From an uncultured Clostridium sp. (GTDB lineage Bacteria > Bacillota > Clostridia > Lachnospirales > Lachnospiraceae), in NCBI GenBank assembly GCA_937902905.1, contig CALELW010000118.1, forward strand, positions 1 through 7,093: 7,093 nt of DNA. The letters are read 5' to 3'. Position 1 is the stretch's first letter. Each line of letters starts with the position of its first letter. A program made the position numbers and the translations under genes. The notes under the pieces were generated by a model. The model saw only the letters and a list, made by a program, of their open reading frames with translations. It did not search any database and had not been told where the DNA came from. Shown piece by piece: positions 1 to 5,138 of the stretch.

Positions 1-241
1 CAAACTGCTGGGAAGCACCGCCCTGAAGGAACAATACTTTGTAATTGTCCGGAATTTCCATCAAATCTCTCAAATCCTGCTCAGCATCTTTGATAATTTT
101 ATCATATGCTGCGGAACGATGGCTCATCTCCATAACGGACATTCCTGTTCCCTGATAATCAAGCATCTCATCTGCTGCCTCTTTTAATACCTCTTCCGGC
201 AATACGGCCGGTCCTGCTGAAAAGTTATACACTCTAGCCAC
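1..241 (-). CDS. serC: Phosphoserine aminotransferase SerC, N-terminal part (runs off the left window edge)
   Basis: SerC is a PLP-dependent enzyme that transfers an amino group from glutamate to 3-phosphohydroxypyruvate, giving 3-phosphoserine in cytosolic serine synthesis. Only the first 80 codons are visible. The translation begins MARVYNFSAGPAVLPEEVLK and includes the family hallmarks YNFSAGPA (about residues 5-12), GMSVMEMSHRS (about 33-43) and LFLQGGASQQF at the window edge, the Gly-rich turn that contacts the PLP phosphate. The catalytic PLP lysine lies further on, outside the window. I place the start at a GTG codon (239-241): a strong AAGGAGG lies 8 nt upstream (250-256) and this gives the usual SerC N-terminus. 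An ATG-only gene finder would miss it. The 28-nt gap after ilvB suggests co-transcription with the branched-chain genes. Identity is secure from the N-terminal motifs; completeness cannot be judged. Confidence 0.93.
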   Translation of the reverse strand, partial: MARVYNFSAGPAVLPEEVLKEAADEMLDYQGTGMSVMEMSHRSAAYDKIIKDAEQDLRDLMEIPDNYKVLFLQGGASQQF

Positions 242-269
242 TGTTATATCCTCCTTACATAACTGTTAA

Positions 270-1958
270 TTAATTCTGAATGCGATTCTCCTGATCTTTC
301 TCATCAAAAGAATCTTCAATCGCTGCTCCCGGAGCAACCATTGGCCATACCTTGTCATCCTGGTTGATTACGACTTCAATCACAACCGGTACCTCTGCTG
401 ACAATGCCGTCTTAATTGCATCATCAACCTCCTCTTTTTTCGTTACACGGATTGCTTTTGCGCCCATTGCTTCTGATACTTTGCAATAGTCCACTTTATC
501 TTCCAAAATGGTCTGAGAATATCTCTTACCATAAAACAAGGTCTGCCACTGTCTTACCATGCCAAGTGCATGGTTATTAAATACTACTTCAATAATCGGA
601 ATATTATATCTTGTTGCTGTCGCAATCTCATTCATGTTCATACGGAAACATCCGTCGCCTGCGATGTTAATAACCGGTGTGTCAGGCACTCCGGCTTTCG
701 CACCGATACAGGCACCAAGACCATATCCCATCGTACCCATTCCACCGGACGTGATAAAATGTCTCGGGGAGCGGTATTTATAGTACTGTGCCGCCCACAT
801 CTGATGCTGGCCGACATCCGTTGTAATAATCGCTTCGTTATTTGTGAGTGCACTGATTCGCTCAATCACATAAGGCCCTGTAAGTACATCTGTGTGATAA
901 GAAAGCGGTAAAGCTTCTTTTCTCGCCATAACCTTATCAACCCATGCCTTATGATAGTGCTGCTCCAATTTGCGGTTTAAAATTTCCAAAACAGCCTTCA
1001 AATCACCGATAATGGAATAATCCACCGGAATATTTTTATTAATTTCAGCCGGGTCAATATCAATATGAACAATTTCTGCACGGTTTGCAAATTTCTTTGC
1101 ATTTCCCGTAACACGGTCTGAAAATCTGGCACCTAATACAATCAACAAATCACATTCGGTTACACTTAAGTTTGCTGCCTTTGTACCATGCATACCAAGC
1201 ATTCCTGTATAATATGGGTCTGTGCCGTCAAATGCACCTTTTCCCATCAACGTATCCGTTACCGGAGCATCTACCTTATAGACAAATTCTTTTAATTCTT
1301 TCTCTGCACCGGAAATTACGGCACCACCGCCGACAAAAATCATCGGTCTCTGTGATTTCTTAATTGCATTGACTACGCTTTCAATATCTTTTTCATCAAT
1401 CGTGTCAACCTGTCTCTGAATCAGTTCCGGTGTCTGTGGCGTAAAATCAGTCACTGCTGCCGTTACATCTTTTGTCACATCCACCAAAACAGGACCCGGA
1501 CGACCGGTCTGCGCAATCTTAAAGGCACGGCGCATAACCGCAGCCAAATCCTTTACATCTTTTACAATAAAACTATGTTTCGTAATCGGCATTGTGACAC
1601 CGGCAATATCAACCTCCTGGAAGGAATCTTTTCCAAGCATTGGAAGTGTAACATTACAGGTAATCGCAACCATTGGTACAGAATCCATATATGCCGTTGC
1701 AATACCGGTAACTAAGTTTGTTGCTCCCGGTCCGCTCGTTGCCATACACACACCAACTTTTCCTGTTGCTCTGGCATAACCGTCTGCTGCGTGGGAAGCT
1801 CCCTGCTCATGAGAAGTAAGCACGTGACGGATTCTATCCTGATAACGATATAATTCATCATACACGTTTAAGATAGAACCTCCCGGATAACCAAAGATGG
1901 TATCTACGCCCTGCTCAAGCAGACATTCAATCATAATCTGTGACCCATTTATTTGCAT
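270..1958 (-). CDS. ilvB: Acetolactate synthase (AHAS), large catalytic subunit
   Basis: AHAS is a ThDP- and FAD-dependent enzyme. It condenses two pyruvates to 2-acetolactate, or pyruvate with 2-oxobutyrate to 2-aceto-2-hydroxybutyrate, which is the entry step to valine, leucine and isoleucine. Counting from ATG 1958 (562 aa, normal length), visible hallmarks are GVDTIFGYPGG (about 17-27), the ThDP-activating Glu in TSHEQGASHAADGYAR (Glu about 51), ATSGPGATN (about 73-81), the FAD-region GARFSDRVTGN (about 276-286), and the ThDP/Mg motif from GDG (about 434) to NN (about 461). MVRQWQ (about 467-472) carries the Trp that lines the herbicide channel in AHAS. A longer reading from GTG 1967 is possible, but that codon lies inside the ribosome binding site, so ATG 1958 is preferred. 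The next gene is serC, not ilvN; the regulatory subunit must be elsewhere or absent. The last 10 or so residues are charged and not family-typical. Confidence 0.96.
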   Translation of the reverse strand: MQINGSQIMIECLLEQGVDTIFGYPGGSILNVYDELYRYQDRIRHVLTSHEQGASHAADGYARATGKVGVCMATSGPGATNLVTGIATAYMDSVPMVAITCNVTLPMLGKDSFQEVDIAGVTMPITKHSFIVKDVKDLAAVMRRAFKIAQTGRPGPVLVDVTKDVTAAVTDFTPQTPELIQRQVDTIDEKDIESVVNAIKKSQRPMIFVGGGAVISGAEKELKEFVYKVDAPVTDTLMGKGAFDGTDPYYTGMLGMHGTKAANLSVTECDLLIVLGARFSDRVTGNAKKFANRAEIVHIDIDPAEINKNIPVDYSIIGDLKAVLEILNRKLEQHYHKAWVDKVMARKEALPLSYHTDVLTGPYVIERISALTNNEAIITTDVGQHQMWAAQYYKYRSPRHFITSGGMGTMGYGLGACIGAKAGVPDTPVINIAGDGCFRMNMNEIATATRYNIPIIEVVFNNHALGMVRQWQTLFYGKRYSQTILEDKVDYCKVSEAMGAKAIRVTKKEEVDDAIKTALSAEVPVVIEVVINQDDKVWPMVAPGAAIEDSFDEKDQENRIQN

Positions 1959-1964
1959 ACCTTG

Positions 1965-1970
1965 CACCTC
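1965..1970 (-). promoter_or_regulatory. Ribosome binding site that decides the ilvB start
   Basis: The minus strand reads AAAGAGGTG, then 6 nt (CAAGGT), then ATG at 1958. GAGGTG with 6-nt spacing is a good Shine-Dalgarno for ATG 1958. The alternative GTG start at 1967 forms the last three bases of this same element and has no other purine-rich site at a suitable distance, so it is unlikely to be used. Confidence 0.7.
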
Positions 1971-2009
1971 TTTCTTTTCGTCTGTTTCCCTATTCTCACA
2001 CGCACCGTA

Positions 2010-3668
2010 TTATTTCAAAATCGCTCCTGTGCTGCCACTTGTTACCATATTGGCATAACGGCGTAAGTAACCACTTGTCACTTTTGGCTCTCTTGGCTGC
2101 CAGTTTTTGCGTCTCTTCTCCATCTCTTCATCCGAAATATCTACCATCAAAGTATTTTCCGGAATGTTAATCTTAATGATGTCTCCTTCTTCTACGAGAG
2201 CAATCGGACCACCAACTGCTGCTTCCGGCGAAACGTGTCCAATCGAAGCACCACGGGAAGCACCTGAGAAACGTCCATCCGTAATCAAAGCAACGGAAGA
2301 GCCAAGTCCCATACCCGCAATTGCGGAAGTCGGATTGAGCATCTCTCTCATACCAGGACCGCCCTTTGGTCCCTCATAGCGGATAACAACAACATCGCCT
2401 GCAACAATTTTACCGCCCTTGATAGCAGCAATTGCATCTTCCTCGCAGTCAAAGACACGCGCCGGACCTTCATGAACCATCATCTCCGGTACTACGGCAG
2501 AACGTTTTACAACGCCGGAATCCGGTGCCAAATTACCTTTCAAAACAGCGATTCCACCAGTTTCACTATATGGATTGTCAATTGGACGGATTACTTCCGG
2601 ATTACGGTTTACTACATGTTCAATGTTCTCGCCTACCGTCTTTCCGGTCACAGTCATAAGGTCTGTATAAAGAAGCCCCTTCTTATTCAGCTCATTCATT
2701 ACCGCATAAACACCGCCTGCCTCATTCAACTGTTCCATATAGGTGTGGCCTGCCGGTGCCAGATGACAAAGGTTAGGTGTCTTTGCACTAATTTCATTGG
2801 CAATATCAAGATTCAGTTTTACGCCTGCTTCATGAGCAATTGCCGGCAGATGAAGCATCGTATTGGTCGAACATCCAAGTGCCATATCGACTGTCATCGC
2901 ATTTAAAAATGCTTTCTCACACATGATGTCACGTGGACGAATATTTTTCTTATACATTTCCATAACCTGCATACCGGCATGTTTTGCCAGTTTGATTCGG
3001 TCGGAATATACAGCCGGAATTGTACCATTTCCCTGAAGTCCCATACCAATTGCCTCGGTCAGACAGTTCATGGAGTTTGCTGTATACATACCGGAGCAGG
3101 AACCACAGGTCGGGCAGGCATGGCTGACATAATCATCCACCTGCTCTTCGGTCATCTTACCTGCCGCATGGGCACCAACTGCCTCAAACATGCTTGAAAG
3201 AGAAGTTCTCTGTCCCTGCACATGGCCGGCTAACATCGGACCACCGCTGACAAATACGGTTGGAATATTCACACGTGCCGCAGCCATCAAAAGCCCCGGT
3301 ACGTTTTTATCACAGTTTGGTACCATTACCATCGCATCAAAAGCATGTGCAAGTGCCATACACTCAGTCGAATCCGCAATCAAGTCACGGGTTACCAAAG
3401 AATATTTCATTCCCACATGTCCCATTGCAATACCATCACAAACGGCAATTGCCGGGAACACAATTGGTGTACCACCAGCCATGGCAACACCAAGTTTTGC
3501 TGCCTCTACAATTTTGTCCAGATTCATGTGACCCGGAACAATTTCATTATAAGAGCTGACAATTGCCACAAGCGGCTTTTCCAACTCTTCTTTTGTCAAA
3601 CCAAGCGCATTAAACAAAGAACGCTGTGGTGCTGTCTGCATTCCTTTTTTTACTGAATCACTTTTCAT
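2010..3668 (-). CDS. ilvD: Dihydroxy-acid dehydratase
   Basis: IlvD dehydrates 2,3-dihydroxy-isovalerate and 2,3-dihydroxy-3-methylvalerate to the 2-oxo acids that become valine/leucine and isoleucine; it is a cytosolic Fe-S, Mg-dependent enzyme of the IlvD/Edd family. The 552-aa product is full length for the shorter firmicute/archaeal form. Visible motifs are CDGIAMGHVGMKYSL (77-91), PNCDKNVPG with cluster ligand C119, CPTCGSCSGMYTANSM with ligand C191, and the C-terminal TDGRFSGASRG (463-473) and GHVSPEA (477-483). At the position where [2Fe-2S] members have a third Cys (NEITPC), this protein has NEIVPG (Gly46). This predicts the oxygen-labile [4Fe-4S] class, fitting an anaerobe. The start at ATG 3668 is supported by AGGAGG (3677-3682) at 8 nt. 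That site overlaps the leuB stop codon, suggesting tight translational linkage. Confidence 0.97.
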   Translation of the reverse strand: MKSDSVKKGMQTAPQRSLFNALGLTKEELEKPLVAIVSSYNEIVPGHMNLDKIVEAAKLGVAMAGGTPIVFPAIAVCDGIAMGHVGMKYSLVTRDLIADSTECMALAHAFDAMVMVPNCDKNVPGLLMAAARVNIPTVFVSGGPMLAGHVQGQRTSLSSMFEAVGAHAAGKMTEEQVDDYVSHACPTCGSCSGMYTANSMNCLTEAIGMGLQGNGTIPAVYSDRIKLAKHAGMQVMEMYKKNIRPRDIMCEKAFLNAMTVDMALGCSTNTMLHLPAIAHEAGVKLNLDIANEISAKTPNLCHLAPAGHTYMEQLNEAGGVYAVMNELNKKGLLYTDLMTVTGKTVGENIEHVVNRNPEVIRPIDNPYSETGGIAVLKGNLAPDSGVVKRSAVVPEMMVHEGPARVFDCEEDAIAAIKGGKIVAGDVVVIRYEGPKGGPGMREMLNPTSAIAGMGLGSSVALITDGRFSGASRGASIGHVSPEAAVGGPIALVEEGDIIKINIPENTLMVDISDEEMEKRRKNWQPREPKVTSGYLRRYANMVTSGSTGAILK

Positions 3669-3680
3669 CTTGTCGTCCTC

Positions 3681-4766
3681 CTATTCAATCTCTGCGGCAA
3701 TGGCATCGCCCATTTCTTTTGTGCCAAGCAGAGTCTTTCCTTCATCCATAATATCAATCGTACGCATTCCTTTTTTGAGCACAGTCTTGACGGCATTTTC
3801 AACCGCATCTGCTTCTTTGGAAAGTCCAAAGGAATAACGCAATAACATAGCTGCCGATAAAATCGTCGCAATCGGATTTGCCTTGTTCTGTCCCGCAATA
3901 TCCGGTGCGGAGCCATGGCTTGGCTCGTACATACCAAAGGTTCCCTCACCTAAACTTGCAGAAGAAAGCATTCCTAAAGAACCGGTTACCATACTTGCCT
4001 CATCCGACAAAATATCGCCAAACATATTCTCTGTCAAAATGACATCAAACTGTTTCGGATCTCTTACAATCTGCATTGCACAGTTGTCAACCAGCATATT
4101 TGTCAATGTCACTTCCGGATAATCTTTGCTGACTTCCTCGACGACTTTGCTCCAAAGTCTGGAAGAATCTAATACGTTTGCTTTATCAACACTGCAGACT
4201 TTTTTATTTCTCTTCATCGCAATCTCAAACGCCTGAATGGCAATTCTGCGAATCTCATTTTCATCATATTTTAAAGTGTCCACTGCGGTGCGCACGCCAT
4301 CAATTTCTTTGGTATAGCGTTCACCGAAGTAAAGACCACCCGTCAACTCACGGGCAAAGATAAAATCAAAACCACCTTCTACAATTTCTTCCTTCAACGG
4401 ACAAGCGCCACTCAATTCTTCAAACAGAATTGCCGGACGGAGGTTGCAGAATAAGCCAAGTCCCTTACGAATTTTCAAAAGGCCTGCTTCCGGTCTTTTT
4501 TCCGGTGGCAGTTCATACCAGCTGTCCACTCCGACTCGTCCACCGACCGCACCAAGTAAAATCGAATCACTTTTTCTTGCACGCTCTAAGGTTTCATCTG
4601 TCAAAGGCTCGCCGTATGCGTCAATGGAACAACCGCCCATCAACAATTCTTCGTATTCAAATGTGTGCCCATATGTATCTGCCACTTTATTCAATACCTT
4701 TTTGGCTTCTGCCACAATTTCAGGTCCGATTCCGTCTCCGGGAATCACTGCAATATGGTAGTTCAT
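3681..4766 (-). CDS. leuB: 3-isopropylmalate dehydrogenase
   Basis: LeuB oxidatively decarboxylates 3-isopropylmalate to 2-oxoisocaproate with NAD+, the third leucine-specific step. The 361-aa product is full length. Motifs in order: IPGDGIGPEIV (8-18), the substrate-binding arginines R100, R110 and R139 (the last in ARELTGGLYFG), Y146, K195 in DKANVLDSSRLW, D227 in LVDNCAMQ, the metal ligands D251 and D255 in MFGDILSDEAS, and the adenine-binding segment GSAPDIAGQNKANP (285-298). The spacing of these residues matches the Thermus enzyme's catalytic set. ELTGG in place of isocitrate-type sequences separates it from isocitrate dehydrogenase. ATG 4766 is the first possible start, because an in-frame TAG lies two codons upstream; GGAG at about 12 nt gives only a modest ribosome binding site. 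It is the first gene of the operon here; leuC and leuD, often just upstream in Clostridia, are absent from this side. Confidence 0.97.
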   Translation of the reverse strand: MNYHIAVIPGDGIGPEIVAEAKKVLNKVADTYGHTFEYEELLMGGCSIDAYGEPLTDETLERARKSDSILLGAVGGRVGVDSWYELPPEKRPEAGLLKIRKGLGLFCNLRPAILFEELSGACPLKEEIVEGGFDFIFARELTGGLYFGERYTKEIDGVRTAVDTLKYDENEIRRIAIQAFEIAMKRNKKVCSVDKANVLDSSRLWSKVVEEVSKDYPEVTLTNMLVDNCAMQIVRDPKQFDVILTENMFGDILSDEASMVTGSLGMLSSASLGEGTFGMYEPSHGSAPDIAGQNKANPIATILSAAMLLRYSFGLSKEADAVENAVKTVLKKGMRTIDIMDEGKTLLGTKEMGDAIAAEIE

Positions 4767-4824
4767 TCTCTATCTCATCTCCATTTCGTTTCATAAAAGG
4801 GTAAACTTCCCCTCATAATCTCCT

Positions 4825-4854
4825 AGTATAAAGCAAGGTAGGGCTTTATGTCAA
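4825..4854 (-). promoter_or_regulatory. Sigma-A-type promoter of the leuB-ilvD-ilvB-serC operon
   Basis: On the minus strand TTGACA (4849-4854) is a perfect -35 hexamer and TATACT (4825-4830) a one-mismatch -10 hexamer, separated by 18 bp (17 bp if TTATAC is used). Transcription would start near 4818, giving a leader of about 50 nt before leuB ATG 4766. The match and its position directly upstream of the first operon gene make this the likely main promoter. A leader this short leaves no room for a T-box, so control probably acts on initiation. Confidence 0.8.
4828..4849. promoter_or_regulatory. Candidate operator: inverted repeat inside the leuB promoter spacer
   Basis: A perfect 7-bp inverted repeat, ATAAAGC-N8-GCTTTAT, spans the promoter spacer from the -10 hexamer to the first base of the -35 hexamer. 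A dimeric repressor bound here would block RNA polymerase. The half-site spacing (centre to centre about 15 bp) is compatible with a small operator. I do not recognise the sequence as the site of a named regulator, and AT-rich promoters can form such repeats by chance. Confidence 0.4.
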
Positions 4855-4891
4855 GTAAACACGATATGGAAATGTTTTAATTGTTGCTTCT

Positions 4892-5034
4892 TTAGAAAAA
4901 TCAGACCGGATTTCACCTTCGGGACCGCTCTCGCTTAAAGAACACACGTAACGGTGTGTGAGGGCAAAATACGCCCTCTTCGCACCGACGGTGTTCAACG
5001 TCCCTCAGGTTGAAACCCGGTCTGATTTTTCTAA
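4892..5034. repeat. 143-bp palindromic structured element (MITE-like) with perfect 18-bp terminal inverted repeats
   Basis: The left end TTAGAAAAATCAGACCGG (4892-4909) is the exact reverse complement of the right end (5017-5034). Pairing continues inward with a few interruptions: TTTCA/TGAAA (4911-4915 with 5011-5015), CCT/AGG, and GGGAC/GTCCC (4921-4925 with 5000-5004). Inside are three small hairpins: ACACAC/GTGTGT (4942-4947 with 4954-4959), GAGGGC/GCCCTC (4960-4965 with 4973-4978) and CACC/GGTG (4983-4986 with 4990-4993). A TA lies at each end (4893-4894 and 5032-5033), as the duplicated target of an IS630/Tc1-type MITE would, although a palindrome produces this automatically. No reading frame of note lies inside. 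It could be a non-autonomous mobile element, a dispersed structured RNA, or a terminator. The structure is directly visible; its class is inference. Confidence 0.75.
4892..5034 (-). terminator. Possible bidirectional terminator formed by the palindromic element
   Basis: Read on either strand, the long outer stem is A-rich on its 5' arm, has a GC-rich core (GACCGG/CCGGTC) and ends in TGATTTTTCT, so it resembles a bidirectional intrinsic terminator with a large branched loop. It lies about 105 nt after the stop of the TIR/GHKL gene and upstream of the leuB promoter, where a terminator separating the two units is expected. No simpler hairpin with a T-run was found between 5035 and 5138. The roughly 107-nt loop is unusual for an efficient terminator. 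Confidence 0.45.
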
Positions 5035-5138
5035 TAATTCACCCAAAACAAGCCACCTCCATTACTTTTCCATTCCGCATTGCAGAACAAGCTTGTTAAG
5101 TAAATTGGAATAAATCAAATATTTTTTACATTATGGTT

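Larger units (their letters stand above)
4767..5138. other. Intergenic region between the TIR/GHKL gene and the leuB operon
   Basis: This 372-nt gap holds, from left to right, a leuB leader of about 50 nt, the leuB promoter with an internal inverted repeat, a short AT-rich spacer, the 143-bp palindromic element (4892-5034), and about 100 nt downstream of the TIR gene. I see no gene in it. Short reading frames in the leader (for example a 13-codon one starting at ATG 4816) are not rich in branched-chain residues and do not look like an attenuation peptide. No T-box, tRNA or riboswitch consensus was recognised. The last part contains a 12-bp palindrome AACAAGCTTGTT (5086-5097) of unclear meaning. 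Confidence 0.7.

Noticed and set aside
570..911. Plus-strand open frames opposite ilvB, ilvD and leuB (for example 570-911, 2472-2906, 3190-3531, 4430-4804)
   Set aside because: All are antisense to well-recognised genes, have odd Cys/His-rich or Pro-rich compositions and no convincing ribosome binding sites.
1968..2009. Terminator or promoter between ilvD and ilvB
   Set aside because: The gap of about 45 nt has no hairpin and no -35/-10 pair, only the ilvB ribosome binding site, so read-through is expected.
3665..3949. 94-codon open frame on the minus strand overlapping the 3' end of leuB
   Set aside because: It lies inside leuB in another frame, has a low-complexity basic composition and no family resemblance; it is a shadow of the leuB reading frame.
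4769..4818. Possible leader peptide or attenuator before leuB (13-codon frame from ATG 4816; a 4-codon ATG-GAG-ATG-AGA-TAG)
   Set aside because: The peptides are not enriched in Leu, Ile or Val, no terminator/antiterminator hairpins fit in about 50 nt, and the first ATG lies only 2-3 nt from the predicted transcription start.
4892..5034. CRISPR array or tRNA in the palindromic element
   Set aside because: There is only one pair of inverted arms, no direct repeats with spacers, and no tRNA cloverleaf or TTCRA-type T-loop.
5068..5110. Weak hairpin TTCCA/TGGAA enclosing the palindrome AACAAGCTTGTT as a terminator for the TIR gene
   Set aside because: The outer stem is only 5 bp with a loop of over 30 nt, the inner palindrome has no usable loop, and no T-run follows on the minus strand.
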